A stretch of DNA of 64,000 nt from assembly GCA_046352935.1 (NCBI GenBank), contig JAXMGR010000001.1, forward strand, positions 124,001 through 188,000. The letters run 5' to 3'. Numbering within the stretch: position 1 is the stretch's first letter; every line of letters starts with the position of its first letter. Under the pieces are notes generated by a model that was given only the letters and a program-made list of their open reading frames with translations, was not told the origin of the DNA and searched no databases. This DNA is from CAYWMY01 sp046352935. Lineage in GTDB: Bacteria > Pseudomonadota > Gammaproteobacteria > Steroidobacterales > Steroidobacteraceae. Position numbers and translations under genes: made by a program. Shown here piece after piece: positions 25,949 to 34,840 of this stretch.

Positions 25949-26394
25949 CTGGCTCGCCAGTAGGTCTTCAGCCTGTTCAACGAAGTGTTAGTTCCTAGCT
26001 CCCCTTTCAGGGATGTCGTGATCGGAGCCCAGCCGGCGTCCTTTGCAATTCCACGACTGCGTCCCGCGGAAGTCTCCGACCAGCGCCCGCAGCCGCCAGC
26101 CGGTCAGCTCACAGATGGGGGAGTTTCAAGTGACCACAGCTGGGGGAGTTTGGGTGGCTGCCGGGGCGAGGATTGGGCGTACTGACGGAATCGGTCGATT
26201 GGCAGAGTCCGTACCGATGCAGGTGCCCGTCGTCCGATGAAGGGGCCACTCCTGGCGATTTCGAGCCGAAGGCGGTGGATATCGACTGCTCGTGAACGCG
26301 GGCTCGGCGCTATGGTTCAGGGCGACGGCCGGCGTGTGGGTTCACAGTGCTCCGGCGTAGACTTCGCTTTGCAGGGCCCGTGAGGAGGATTCCC
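25949..26394. other. 446-bp region without a gene; IS-end-like repeats
   Basis: No convincing coding sequence on either strand. Near the middle the undecamer TGGGGGAGTTT occurs twice (26116-26126 and 26141-26151), 25 bp apart, the first followed by CAAGTGACCACA. Terminal repeats of this general look occur in some IS21-family elements, but no istA or istB remnant is present. Together with the broken genes to the left this is probably debris of a past insertion. Confidence 0.4.
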
Positions 26395-26616
26395 ATGCGT
26401 GACGCGACTCTTGCCGAACTGAGCAGTCAGGCCAAGCGTTACTTCGATCTGGTCGAGGCGGGTGAAACGGTGCGCGTGCTGCACAACGGCAAGCCGATCG
26501 CCGAAATCCATCCGATCCCCCGGGGCCTCCCTTCGTGGAAGCGGCGCCCGGCCCGGCCGCTCGCGCTCGGGGGCGAAGCTATCAGCAACGCGGTGCTTCG
26601 GGACCGCGGTGCATGA
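26395..26616 (+). CDS. Phd/YefM-family antitoxin
   Basis: A 73-residue antitoxin: MRDATLAELSSQAKRYFDLVEAGETVRVLHNGKPIAEIHP is the N-terminal Phd fold, which binds operator DNA, and a basic C-terminal tail would contact the toxin. The ATG is set by GAGGAGG 6 nt upstream. The PIN toxin gene follows after 29 bp. Autorepression of the pair is expected from the family. Confidence 0.85.
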   Translation: MRDATLAELSSQAKRYFDLVEAGETVRVLHNGKPIAEIHPIPRGLPSWKRRPARPLALGGEAISNAVLRDRGA

Positions 26617-26645
26617 AGCGGGGCTGATGGCCGCGGTAGCCGGTG

Positions 26646-27062
26646 ATGAGGGTCTTCTTCGACTCGTCCGCGTTCGCCAAGCGCTACGTCGACGAAGCGG
26701 GCACTCCCGAGGTACTGGGCTGGTGTGATCGGGCGAATGAACTCCTGTTGTCCGTCATCGCCGTACCGGAACTCGTCTCGGCCTTCCAGCGGTTGCTCCG
26801 CGAAGAGCGCCTCGACTCCATGCAGTACCGTCAGATCAAGCGGGAACTGCTGGAGGACATCGCCGGGGCGGTGATCTGTGACACCACACAGACGGTCGTT
26901 CGGCAGGCGATCGATGCCCTGGAAGCTCGGCCGCTGCGCGCCATGGACGCGCTCCATCTGGCCGCCGCACTGGCGAATCGTGCCGATGTGTTCGTGTCGG
27001 CCGATGCTCGCCAGTGCGACGCCGCCCGCCATTTCGGCCTTCAGGTCGTATCGCTGCCGTGA
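26646..27062 (+). CDS. PIN-domain toxin (VapC-like ribonuclease)
   Basis: A 138-residue PIN-domain protein, predicted Mg-dependent endoribonuclease. The acidic active-site residues are visible: D6 (FFDSSAF), the Glu in IAVPELVSAF, the Asp in MDALHLAAAL and the Asp in VFVSADARQ. It pairs with the Phd-type antitoxin just upstream. The ATG at 26646 is preferred over the GTG three bases earlier. Confidence 0.85.
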   Translation: MRVFFDSSAFAKRYVDEAGTPEVLGWCDRANELLLSVIAVPELVSAFQRLLREERLDSMQYRQIKRELLEDIAGAVICDTTQTVVRQAIDALEARPLRAMDALHLAAALANRADVFVSADARQCDAARHFGLQVVSLP

Positions 27063-27109
27063 CGTCCCCGTGTAGACATCAGCCCGCGGCAGCGGCGACC
27101 CCGGGGTCG

Positions 27110-27541
27110 GTGACGAGACCCGTCGCAGGCATCCATTACCTTCCGAGCGACAAGGCGCGGGCCGTGGTCGACGCGATGGAGCGGGACGTGGGCACGACGC
27201 TGGTCACGAAGGTCGATCTCCGGGATTTCGCGACGCGTGCAGACATCGTCGCCGTGCGCGGCGACATTCAGGGAGTCAGGCAGGATCTCGCAGGGGTCAA
27301 CCAGGGCATCGCGGCCCTCAAACAGGAAACGCGCCAGGAATTCGTGCTGGTGCGGCAGGAGATCGCGGCGCTGCGCCAGGACGTCGATGCCAAGTTCACG
27401 CTGCTCCGTCAGGAGCTCGACACGACCCGCAGGCTGCTGTCGAAGGACCTCGAGGCGATGCGTTCCTCGATCGTGATCTGGCTGGGCTCGGCCATCGTCG
27501 TCGCGGCCGGCGTGGTGTTCGCCGCCATGCGGGTGTTCTGA
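27110..27541 (+). CDS. Coiled-coil protein with C-terminal membrane anchor (DUF1640-like)
   Basis: A 143-residue protein with a long heptad-type helix (about 35-110: GDIQGVRQDLAGVNQGIAALKQETRQEFVLVRQEI and onward) and one C-terminal membrane segment (IVIWLGSAIVVAAGVVFAAM). This layout matches DUF1640/CCDC90-like proteins of unknown function, often found near toxin-antitoxin or mobile genes. A GTG start at 27110 is assumed; no clear Shine-Dalgarno is present. Confidence 0.6.
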   Translation: MTRPVAGIHYLPSDKARAVVDAMERDVGTTLVTKVDLRDFATRADIVAVRGDIQGVRQDLAGVNQGIAALKQETRQEFVLVRQEIAALRQDVDAKFTLLRQELDTTRRLLSKDLEAMRSSIVIWLGSAIVVAAGVVFAAMRVF

Positions 27542-27577
27542 AGCCTCCCGCGGCCGGTCACCGATCGGGCGGACGGC

Positions 27578-27607
27578 TTGACCGTGGCCTCGCGCATTGG
27601 CAATACT
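27578..27607 (+). promoter_or_regulatory. Candidate trp operon promoter
   Basis: TTGACC (27578-27583, 5 of 6 to the -35 consensus) and AATACT (27602-27607, 4 of 6 to the -10) are 18 bp apart. Predicted transcription would start near 27614, immediately before the trp leader ATG at 27617. Confidence 0.45.
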
Positions 27608-27616
27608 GCCCGCCAC

Positions 27617-27715
27617 ATGAACGCGACCTTTCAACGACCTGCATCGCCCGGACCCGCGCCGCTCGCGGTCCGCGGGTGGTGGCGCCGCTCCACGGAGTGG
27701 GCGCCCGTCGCGTAA
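27617..27715 (+). CDS. trpL: trp operon leader peptide
   Basis: A 32-codon frame ending in TAA about 100 bp before trpE. Trp occurs at codons 21, 22 and 28 (27677-27682 and 27698-27700): an adjacent Trp pair and a third near the end of a short peptide, exactly what a ribosome-mediated attenuator needs. GGCGCC repeats at 27681-27686 and 27700-27705 form a local stem over the Trp codons. No Shine-Dalgarno is seen before the ATG. Confidence 0.72.
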   Translation: MNATFQRPASPGPAPLAVRGWWRRSTEWAPVA

Positions 27716-27755
27716 TCGTTTCCGACCACGTGTACAGCACCCATCTCCGCCACCG

Positions 27756-27791
27756 GCCGGGGACGGGTCTTCGCTGTTGATGCTCCCCGGC
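27756..27791 (+). promoter_or_regulatory. Hairpin between trpL and trpE (attenuator element)
   Basis: GCCGGGGA (27756-27763) and TCCCCGGC (27784-27791) form a perfect 8-bp stem with a 20-nt loop, between the leader peptide and the trpE ribosome site. No T-tract follows, so it may be the antiterminator, a Rho-dependent stop or a structure limiting trpE translation. Confidence 0.45.
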
Positions 27792-27817
27792 TGCGGCCCA
27801 GCCAGCCCGAGGAGCCC

Positions 27818-29206
27818 ATGAAGCCCGCATTCGACATCGCCGCCGACCTGGACACGCCGGTTTCGGCCTATCTCAAACTGCGTCCCTTCCGGCCGCGCTT
27901 CCTGCTCGAGAGCGTCGAGGGGGGCGAGCGTCTCGGTCGCTATTCCTTTCTCGGCTTCGGCGACGGCCTCGAAGTGCGCCTCGACGCCGCGGGGCTCGCG
28001 ATCGGCGCCGAGCGCCGGCCCGTGCCGCGCAACCAGGCCGAGCTGCTGGACGCGCTGCGCACGGCGCTCGCACGCGCGCCGCGGCCGCAGGCCGCCGGTG
28101 GGGCGACCGCGCCGCTCGCGGGTGGGCTCGTCGGATTCGCGGGCTACGACCTGGTGCGGTTCTTCGAGCACCTGCCCGCGCGTGTGGCCGCCGACATCGC
28201 GACGCCGGATGCCTGCTACGTCGCGCCGAAATCACTGCTCGTGTTCGATCACCTGACGCGCGGCGTGACGCTGCTGCACGACGGTCCCGATGCCGAGCGC
28301 GAGTCGCTGAAGCGCGAGATCGTGCGCGCGCTGCGCGGTGCGCTGCCCGACATCCCGGCGCGCGCGGGCTCGTCGCCGCCGCGCGGCAGCCTGAGCCGCG
28401 ATGAGTTCCTGGGCCGCGTCGGGCGCGTCAAGGAGTACATCGCCGCGGGTGATGTCTACCAGCTCGTGCTCGCGGTGCGCTTCGCCGGCGAGTGCGAGCT
28501 CGATCCGTTCCAGGCCTACCGTGCGCTGCGGCTCCTGAACCCCTCGCCCTACATGTACTACTGCGAATGCGGCGACCTCACGGTCTGCGGTTCGTCGCCG
28601 GAGGCACTGGTCAAGGTCAACGCGGGCCATGCGGAGCTGCGCCCCATCGCCGGCACGCTGCCGCGCGGCGCGACGCCGGAAGCCGATCTCGCCAACGAGC
28701 AGCAGCTGCTCGCGGATCCCAAGGAGAACGCCGAGCACGTCATGCTCGTCGACCTCGCGCGCAACGACCTCGGGCGCGTGGCGCGGCCCGGCTCCGTGCA
28801 CGTCGATCCCTACCGCAGCATCGAGCGCTACAGCCATGTCATGCACATCGTGAGCGGCGTGAAGGGCGAGGTCCGCCCCGATTGCGATGCCTTCGACCTG
28901 TTCGCCGCGGCCTTCCCGGCCGGCACGCTGGTCGGCGCGCCCAAGGTCCGGGCCATGCAGATCATCGACGAGCTGGAACCCGTGCGCCGCGGCCTGTATG
29001 GCGGAACCGTCGGCTACTTCGGTCATGGCGGCGACATGGATCAGGCCATTACCATCCGCACGCTGGTGTTCACGCCGGGCCGGTACACCTTCCAGGCGGG
29101 GGCGGGCATCGTCGCGGACAGCGAGCCCGCGCGTGAATACGACGAGATCCTGGCGAAGAGCGGGGCCATGCGCCGGGCGCTGGAGCTGGTGGGGGAAGGG
29201 CTGTGA
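27818..29206 (+). CDS. trpE: Anthranilate synthase component I TrpE
   Basis: A 462-residue chorismate-using enzyme that makes anthranilate with ammonia from TrpG. The feedback Trp-binding motif LLES is at 29-32, and the catalytic half carries RELRPIAGTLPRG-type sequence (ELRPIAGTLPRGATPEAD), ENAEHVMLVDLARNDLGR and GTLVGAPKVRAMQIIDELEP. GAGGAG lies just before the ATG. It is first in trpEGDCFBA, and its TGA overlaps the trpG start. Confidence 0.96.
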   Translation: MKPAFDIAADLDTPVSAYLKLRPFRPRFLLESVEGGERLGRYSFLGFGDGLEVRLDAAGLAIGAERRPVPRNQAELLDALRTALARAPRPQAAGGATAPLAGGLVGFAGYDLVRFFEHLPARVAADIATPDACYVAPKSLLVFDHLTRGVTLLHDGPDAERESLKREIVRALRGALPDIPARAGSSPPRGSLSRDEFLGRVGRVKEYIAAGDVYQLVLAVRFAGECELDPFQAYRALRLLNPSPYMYYCECGDLTVCGSSPEALVKVNAGHAELRPIAGTLPRGATPEADLANEQQLLADPKENAEHVMLVDLARNDLGRVARPGSVHVDPYRSIERYSHVMHIVSGVKGEVRPDCDAFDLFAAAFPAGTLVGAPKVRAMQIIDELEPVRRGLYGGTVGYFGHGGDMDQAITIRTLVFTPGRYTFQAGAGIVADSEPAREYDEILAKSGAMRRALELVGEGL

Positions 29207-29808
29207 AAGCGCGTCTGCTGCTGATCGACAACTACGATTCCTTCACCTACAACCTCGTGCAGGCGTTCCTGGTGCTGGGGGCCGACGTGCAGGTCGTCCG
29301 CAACGACCGCATCACCGTGGACGAGGCGCTCGCGGCTGCGCCTTCGCACCTGTGCATTTCGCCCGGGCCGGGCACGCCGCGGGATGCCGGCGTGTCCATG
29401 GACCTCATCCGCGCGTTCGCGGGCCGCGTGCCCGTGTTCGGCGTCTGCCTCGGGCACCAGTCGCTGGTCGAGGCCTTCGGCGGGCGCGTCGTGCGCAACT
29501 ACCGCCTCATGCACGGCAAGACCTCGCGCGTCACGCACGACGGCCGCGGCCTGTTCGCAGGACTGCCGAACCCGGTCGACGTGGGCCGGTATCATTCGCT
29601 CGTGGCCGAACGCGCGACCCTGCCGCCGGAACTCGAGGTCACGGCCTGGACCGACGAGGGCGAGATCATGGGCGTGCGCCACCGCACGCTGCCCATCGAG
29701 GGTGTGCAGTTCCATCCCGAGAGTGTGCTGACACCGGAGGGCCCGAAGCTCATGGCGAATTTCCTCACCCAGGATCCGGGAGGTTGTCGTGGCCGTCTCG
29801 CTGCGTGA
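29203..29808 (+). CDS. trpG: Anthranilate synthase component II TrpG (glutamine amidotransferase)
   Basis: A 201-residue class I glutamine amidotransferase. The nucleophile Cys is in FGVCLGHQ and the His/Glu pair is in GVQFHPESVL. It supplies ammonia to TrpE and may also serve p-aminobenzoate synthase. GTG start in a GTGA overlap with trpE; the C-terminus overlaps trpD by 20 bp. Not fused to TrpD, unlike in enteric bacteria. Confidence 0.95.
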   Translation: MKARLLLIDNYDSFTYNLVQAFLVLGADVQVVRNDRITVDEALAAAPSHLCISPGPGTPRDAGVSMDLIRAFAGRVPVFGVCLGHQSLVEAFGGRVVRNYRLMHGKTSRVTHDGRGLFAGLPNPVDVGRYHSLVAERATLPPELEVTAWTDEGEIMGVRHRTLPIEGVQFHPESVLTPEGPKLMANFLTQDPGGCRGRLAA

Positions 29809-30835
29809 CACGCTTTCGCGGCTGCTCGACGGCCACGACCTCGGCGAGCACGAGGCATCGGAACTGCTCGAGGCACTGACGGCGCCGGATCTCTCGCCCG
29901 TGCTCGCGGGCGGACTGCTCGTGGCGCTGCGGGCGAAAGGCGTGACAGCCGCGGAGGTGCGCGGCTTCGCGCGCGGCATGCGGCGTCTCGCCCGCCGGCC
30001 CGCCATTCCGGCCGCCGTGCGCGCGGTGGATCTCGCGGGCACGGGCGGCGATGCCTCGCACTCCTTCAACCTGTCCACGGGCGCGGCGCTGCTCACGGCC
30101 GCCTGCGGCGTGCCCGTGGTCAAGCACGGCAACCGCTCGGTGTCGAGCCGCTCGGGCAGCGCGGATGTGCTCGAGGCGCTGGGCCTCGGACTGCCGCTCG
30201 ACGAACAGGCCGCGGCGCGCTGCCTCGCGACCACTTCGTTCACGTTCCTGTTCGCGCCGCACTACCACCCTGCCATGAAGGCCGTCGCGCCCGTACGCGC
30301 GGCGCTCGGCGTGCGCACGGTGTTCAATCTGCTGGGCCCGCTCGCGAATCCGGCGGAGACACCGTTCGCCGTGATCGGCGCCTGGAGCGAGGATGTCGCC
30401 GAGCTGATGGCCGACACGCTCTCGGGCCTCGGGGTCGAGCGCGCCTTCGTCGTGCACGGCGAGAACGGCTGGGACGAGCCTTCGCCCGTCGCGCCCTTCG
30501 TACTGTTCGACGTCACGCCGGGGCGCGTGCACCGCACGCGGCGCGACGTCGCCGACTACGGCCTGCCGCGCTGCGAGGCCGGCGACCTTGCGGGGGGTGA
30601 GGCCGCGGAGAATGCGCAGGCACTCGCGAACGTGTTGCGCGGTGTCGATCGCGGACCGCATCGCGACGCGCTGCTCCTGGGCAGCGCGCTCGCGCTCGAG
30701 GTGACGGGGCGCGTGGCCGATCCCGCCGCCGCTGCGCGGCTCGCGGCGCGCGCGATCGACGACGGTCAGGGCGCGCGCCTGCTCGATGCGCTGGCGGCGT
30801 TCGGGTCCACACGCACGGAAGGACACACGGCATGA
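29789..30835 (+). CDS. trpD: Anthranilate phosphoribosyltransferase TrpD
   Basis: A 348-residue enzyme transferring phosphoribose from PRPP to anthranilate. The PRPP loop DLAGTGGDASHSFNLST (about 74-90) and VKHGNRSVSSRSGSADVLEALG (about 111-132) are diagnostic. GTG start within the end of trpG (AGG-rich upstream); the stop overlaps trpC (ATGA). Confidence 0.96.
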   Translation: MAVSLRDTLSRLLDGHDLGEHEASELLEALTAPDLSPVLAGGLLVALRAKGVTAAEVRGFARGMRRLARRPAIPAAVRAVDLAGTGGDASHSFNLSTGAALLTAACGVPVVKHGNRSVSSRSGSADVLEALGLGLPLDEQAAARCLATTSFTFLFAPHYHPAMKAVAPVRAALGVRTVFNLLGPLANPAETPFAVIGAWSEDVAELMADTLSGLGVERAFVVHGENGWDEPSPVAPFVLFDVTPGRVHRTRRDVADYGLPRCEAGDLAGGEAAENAQALANVLRGVDRGPHRDALLLGSALALEVTGRVADPAAAARLAARAIDDGQGARLLDALAAFGSTRTEGHTA

Positions 30836-31668
30836 ACGCCCCCGCGGGTTTCCTCGACCAGATGGCCGCCTCCAGCCGCGCACGCGTGGCCGAGGCGCGG
30901 GCGCGGGAGCCCGACGCCGCGCTCGAGGCGCGCGCCCGCGCGATGCCGCCGCCGCCGCCGCTCCGGCTCACGGGCCGCTTCGACCTCATCGCCGAGATGA
31001 AGCTGCGTTCGCCCGCGCTCGGCACGCTCGGCAGTGCGCAGGACGATCTCGTCGCGCGGGTCACGGGCTATGCCGGGGCCGGTGCCGCCGCGGTGTCCGT
31101 GCTGACCGAGCCCTCGCGTTTCGACGGCGACCTCGACCACCTGCGCCGCGCCGCGGCCGCGCTCGCGCCCCTCGGCGTGCCGGCGATGCGCAAGGATTTC
31201 CTCGTCGATCCGTACCAGCTGCACGAGGCGCGCGCGGCGGGCGCGGGCGGCGCGCTGCTGATCGTGCGCATGCTCGGGGAGCCGCTGCTCGCGGGCATGG
31301 TGGACTGCGCGCTGCGCCTCGGGCTCTTCGTGCTGCTGGAGGCCTTCGACGCCGGGGACGTGCGCATCGCGAGGCGCGTGCTCGCGGGCTGGCAGCCCGG
31401 CATGCCTCCGGCGCTGCTCGGCATCAACAGCCGGGACCTGCAGACACTCGAGGTCGTGCCCGAGCGCCTCGTCGAGCTCGGGCCCACGCTGCCGCGCAAC
31501 TTTCCGCGCGTCGCCGAGAGCGGGCTCGTGACGCCGGAGGATGCGGCGCGCATGGTGCGCGCGGGCTACGACATGGCGCTCGTCGGCGGCGCGCTCATGG
31601 GTGCGGCGGATCCGGGGCAGCTCGTGCGCGACATGCTCGACGCCGGGCGTCGCGCGGCGGGCGCATGA
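30832..31668 (+). CDS. trpC: Indole-3-glycerol phosphate synthase TrpC
   Basis: A 278-residue TIM barrel closing the indole ring. AEMKLRSPALG (about 60-70) carries the substrate Lys in the position of KxxSPS; the usual Ser after Lys-x-x is kept in RSP. Further motifs are MRKDFLVDPYQLHEARAAGA, GINSRDLQTLEV and AESGL. It is not fused to TrpF. It is coupled on both sides by ATGA overlaps. Confidence 0.95.
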   Translation: MNAPAGFLDQMAASSRARVAEARAREPDAALEARARAMPPPPPLRLTGRFDLIAEMKLRSPALGTLGSAQDDLVARVTGYAGAGAAAVSVLTEPSRFDGDLDHLRRAAAALAPLGVPAMRKDFLVDPYQLHEARAAGAGGALLIVRMLGEPLLAGMVDCALRLGLFVLLEAFDAGDVRIARRVLAGWQPGMPPALLGINSRDLQTLEVVPERLVELGPTLPRNFPRVAESGLVTPEDAARMVRAGYDMALVGGALMGAADPGQLVRDMLDAGRRAAGA

Positions 31669-32264
31669 ACGTGCTCGTGAAGATCTGCGGCCTGACCACG
31701 CCCCAGGCGGTGGACGTGGCCCTGGCCGCGGGTGCGGACGCCGTCGGATTCGTCTTCCACGGTTCCTCGCCGCGCAATGTCCAGCCGCAGCGTGCGGCAG
31801 TGCTGGCCGCGCGCGTGCCGAAGCGCGTGCGCCGGGTGGCCGTCACCCTGCATCCGACGCAGGCGCTCGTCGACGCCGTGCTCGCAGCGTTCACGCCCGA
31901 CGTCTGGCAGACGGACGCCGCGGATTTCGACGCGCTCGCGCTGCCCGCCCGCATCGAGCGCTGGCCCGTGCTGCGTGCGGGCGGTGTGCTGCCCACGCCG
32001 GTACCGGCGCGCTTCCTGTTCGAGGGTGCGCGCAGCGGGAGCGGCGAGGTCGCGGACTGGACGCTCGCGGCGGCCCTCGCGAAAGAGGGCGAACTCGTGC
32101 TGGGCGGCGGCCTGGATGCCGCCAACGTCGGCGCCGCGATCCGCGCCGTGCGGCCTTATGGCGTGGACGTGTCGAGCGGCGTCGAGTCGGCGCCCGGCGT
32201 CAAGGATCCGGCCCGGATCGAAGCATTCGTCAACGCCGCGCGAGCCGCGGCACAGGAACCCTGA
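31665..32264 (+). CDS. trpF: Phosphoribosylanthranilate isomerase TrpF
   Basis: A 199-residue TIM barrel catalysing the Amadori rearrangement. The catalytic Cys is in KICGLTTP (C8) and the catalytic Asp in QTDAADFDAL; the phosphate site is LGGGLDAANV and GVDVSSGVE. Its ATG overlaps the trpC stop, and trpB begins 1 bp after its stop. Confidence 0.95.
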   Translation: MNVLVKICGLTTPQAVDVALAAGADAVGFVFHGSSPRNVQPQRAAVLAARVPKRVRRVAVTLHPTQALVDAVLAAFTPDVWQTDAADFDALALPARIERWPVLRAGGVLPTPVPARFLFEGARSGSGEVADWTLAAALAKEGELVLGGGLDAANVGAAIRAVRPYGVDVSSGVESAPGVKDPARIEAFVNAARAAAQEP

Positions 32265-32265
32265 A

Positions 32266-33516
32266 GTGAAGATGAGATATCAGCTGCCGGCCGACGAAGC
32301 GAAGGCGCTGCTCGAGCGCGAGCTGGCCGGTGAATTCCCGGACGCGCGCGGGCGCTTCGGACCCTTCGGCGGGCGCTTCGTGCCCGAGGCACTGCTGCCG
32401 GCCGTGCAGCGGCTCGAAGAGGGCCTGCGCCGCTACCTGAACGATGCGGACTTCCAGCGCGAATACCGCACGGAACTCGAGACCTGGGCGGGCCGGCCCA
32501 CGGCGCTCTCACGCGCGTACGGCCTGTCGAAGCTCTGGAACGCCGAGGTCTGGCTCAAGCGCGAGGATCTCGCGCACACGGGCGCGCACAAGATCAACAA
32601 CGCGCTGGGCCAGGCCCTGCTCGCGAAGCGGCTCGGCGCGGGCCGCGTGGTCGCGGAGACCGGCGCGGGCCAGCACGGTGTCGCGACCGCAGCGGCCTGC
32701 GCGCGGCTCGGCATGCCCTGCGTGGTCTACATGGGCGCGGTCGACATGGAGCGCCAGGCGCCGAACGTGCTGCGCATGCGGATGCTGGGCGCCGAGGTCG
32801 TTCCCGTCCGCAGCGGCGATGCCACGCTGCGCTCGGCCATCGACGAGGCGCTGCGCAACTGGGCCGCGGACCCGGTCGGCACCTACTACCTGCTGGGCTC
32901 CGCGGTCGGGCCGCATCCTTACCCGTATCTCGTGCGCGAGTTCCAGTGCGTGATCGGACGCGAGGCACGCCGCCAGATCGCGGAACAGGCGGGCGGCCCG
33001 CCCGACGTGGTCGTGGCCTGCGTGGGCGGTGGCTCGAACGCGATCGGGCTGTTCCATCCGTTCCTCGGCGATCGCGCCGTGCGGCTCCTCGGCGTCGAGG
33101 CCGGCGGCCAGGGCAGCGGCCTCGGCCAGAACGCGGCGTCGATGCTCCACGGCATGCCGGGTGTGCTGCACGGCTGCTGCTCGCTGATGCTGCAGGACGT
33201 GGACGGTCAGGTGCAGGAAACACATTCGATCTCGGCGGGACTCGACTATTCGAGCGTCGGGCCCGAACACGCACTGCTCGGCGTCACGGGCCGGGTGGAC
33301 TACACCGCCGCGACCGACGCCGAGGCGCTGGATGCGCTGGTCGAATGCTGCCGCGCCGAGGGCATCCTGCCGGCGCTCGAGTCGTCGCACGCGCTCGCGG
33401 GGGCACGCACCTGGGCGCGCGCGAATCCGGGTGGCCGCATCCTCATCGGCCTCTCGGGCCGCGGTGACAAGGACATGCCGACGCTGCAGAAGGTGTTCCT
33501 GAAGGAGGAAGCGTGA
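32266..33516 (+). CDS. trpB: Tryptophan synthase beta chain TrpB
   Basis: A 416-residue PLP enzyme joining indole and serine. The PLP Lys is in HTGAHKINNALGQ (REDLAHTGAHK), the phosphate loop is VGGGSNAIGLFHPF, and ETGAGQHGVATA is also present. The GTG at 32266 is preferred because AGGAA lies 7 nt upstream; an ATG at 32272 is the alternative. The N-terminus is slightly longer than usual, with a charged leader before FGPFGGRFVPE. Confidence 0.96.
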   Translation: MKMRYQLPADEAKALLERELAGEFPDARGRFGPFGGRFVPEALLPAVQRLEEGLRRYLNDADFQREYRTELETWAGRPTALSRAYGLSKLWNAEVWLKREDLAHTGAHKINNALGQALLAKRLGAGRVVAETGAGQHGVATAAACARLGMPCVVYMGAVDMERQAPNVLRMRMLGAEVVPVRSGDATLRSAIDEALRNWAADPVGTYYLLGSAVGPHPYPYLVREFQCVIGREARRQIAEQAGGPPDVVVACVGGGSNAIGLFHPFLGDRAVRLLGVEAGGQGSGLGQNAASMLHGMPGVLHGCCSLMLQDVDGQVQETHSISAGLDYSSVGPEHALLGVTGRVDYTAATDAEALDALVECCRAEGILPALESSHALAGARTWARANPGGRILIGLSGRGDKDMPTLQKVFLKEEA

Positions 33517-34283
33517 TGGCGCCGCACGAGAGCATCACCGGCGCGATCCGCGCCTCGGTCGCCGCCGGCCGTCCCGCGCTCGTGGCGTTCATGACCGCGG
33601 GCTTCCCCGAGAGCGAGCGCTTCGTCACGGATCTCGCGGCCATCGGCAACGAGGCCGACGTCGTCGAGATCGGCGTGCCGTTCTCGGACCCGATGGCCGA
33701 CGGGCTCACCATCCAGCGCTCGAGCCATGTCGCGCTCGCGCAGGGCGTGTCGCTGCGCTGGATCCTCGCCGAGCTCACGCGCATGCAACCGAAGCCGCGG
33801 GCGCCGATCCTGCTCATGAGCTACCTGAATCCGCTCATGGCCTACGGTTTCGGCAGCCTGCCCGCGGCGGCGCGGGCCGCCGGCGTATCGGGCTTCATCG
33901 TGCCGGACCTGCCGTTCGAGGAGTCCGCGGAATTCCGCGCGGCGCTCGCGACCGAGGGCCTGGGGCTCGTGCAGCTCGTGACGCCCGTGACGCCGCCGGA
34001 GCGCCTGCGCATGCTCTGCGAGGCGAGCGCCGGCTTCGTCTATGCAGTGACGATGATGGGCACGACCGGCCGCAGCGTCGACCTCGCCGCGGAAGCGCTG
34101 GAGTACATGGACCGCGTACGGCAGGTTTCTCCGCTTCCCGTGTGCGCGGGCTTCGGCATCCGCAGCCGCGAGCAGGTCGGGAACCTGCGCGGTCACGTCG
34201 ACGGCGTGATCGTGGGTTCGGCGCTGGTCGAGGTCCTGGAGCGCGGCGAGGATCCCGCGGCCTACCTGCGCGGACTGCGCTGA
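33516..34283 (+). CDS. trpA: Tryptophan synthase alpha chain TrpA
   Basis: A 255-residue TIM barrel releasing indole from indole-glycerol phosphate. The catalytic Glu is in VEIGVPFSDPMADG and the catalytic Asp in FIVPDLPFEE; the phosphate site is CAGFGIRSREQV. The ATG at 33516 overlaps the trpB stop (TGATG) and has GGAGG 7 nt upstream. It is the last trp gene. Confidence 0.96.
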   Translation: MAPHESITGAIRASVAAGRPALVAFMTAGFPESERFVTDLAAIGNEADVVEIGVPFSDPMADGLTIQRSSHVALAQGVSLRWILAELTRMQPKPRAPILLMSYLNPLMAYGFGSLPAAARAAGVSGFIVPDLPFEESAEFRAALATEGLGLVQLVTPVTPPERLRMLCEASAGFVYAVTMMGTTGRSVDLAAEALEYMDRVRQVSPLPVCAGFGIRSREQVGNLRGHVDGVIVGSALVEVLERGEDPAAYLRGLR

Positions 34284-34316
34284 GCCGCGGGTCGCATCAT
34301 CCGGGGAGACGGCCAC

Positions 34317-34793
34317 GTGACATTCGAGCCCGCGCCCACCGCACCGGTGCTGTCCTGGATCTCGTTCGTCACGGTGTTCACCACGGCGCTGTGCACGGTG
34401 ATCTGCGTCACGCTGCAGTACGAGACGCTCGCGTGGCTCTCGACGCGGCTCGGCCGCATGCATTCGCCGCGCCGCCGTCGCGTGCTCGTGCTGGTGCTGC
34501 TGCTCGTCGGTCTGCACGTGGTCGAGATCTGGATCTTCGGCGCGGCCTACAGGCTGCTGCTCGCGGATCCGGCCTATGGCATCTTGCACGGCGCCGAGCA
34601 CGGCACCTTCCTCGACTACGTGTATTTCGCCGCCACCACGTTCACGACCCTGGGCTTCGGCGACCTCGTGCCCTCGGGCACCATCCGCTTCATGGTGGGC
34701 ACGGAGTCGCTGGTCGGCTTCGTGCTGATCTCGTGGTCGGCCGCATTCACCTACCTGGAGATGGAGCGCTTCTGGCGCAATCCGCATCAATGA
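34317..34793 (+). CDS. Small potassium-channel-like membrane protein
   Basis: A 158-residue protein with a first membrane segment (about 13-35), a second (about 55-80), a pore loop and a final segment (about 120-140). The pore reads TTFTTLGFGDLVPSG; TLGFGD (111-116) is a variant of the K+ selectivity filter TVGYGD. No cytoplasmic regulatory domain follows. GTG start 33 bp after trpA, so it may be read through from the trp operon. The ion specificity is inferred from the filter only. Confidence 0.78.
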   Translation: MTFEPAPTAPVLSWISFVTVFTTALCTVICVTLQYETLAWLSTRLGRMHSPRRRRVLVLVLLLVGLHVVEIWIFGAAYRLLLADPAYGILHGAEHGTFLDYVYFAATTFTTLGFGDLVPSGTIRFMVGTESLVGFVLISWSAAFTYLEMERFWRNPHQ

Positions 34794-34840
34794 TCATTGT
34801 CGCGGCGCGCGGATGCGCGCCGTGCAGGAGCTGGACGCGC

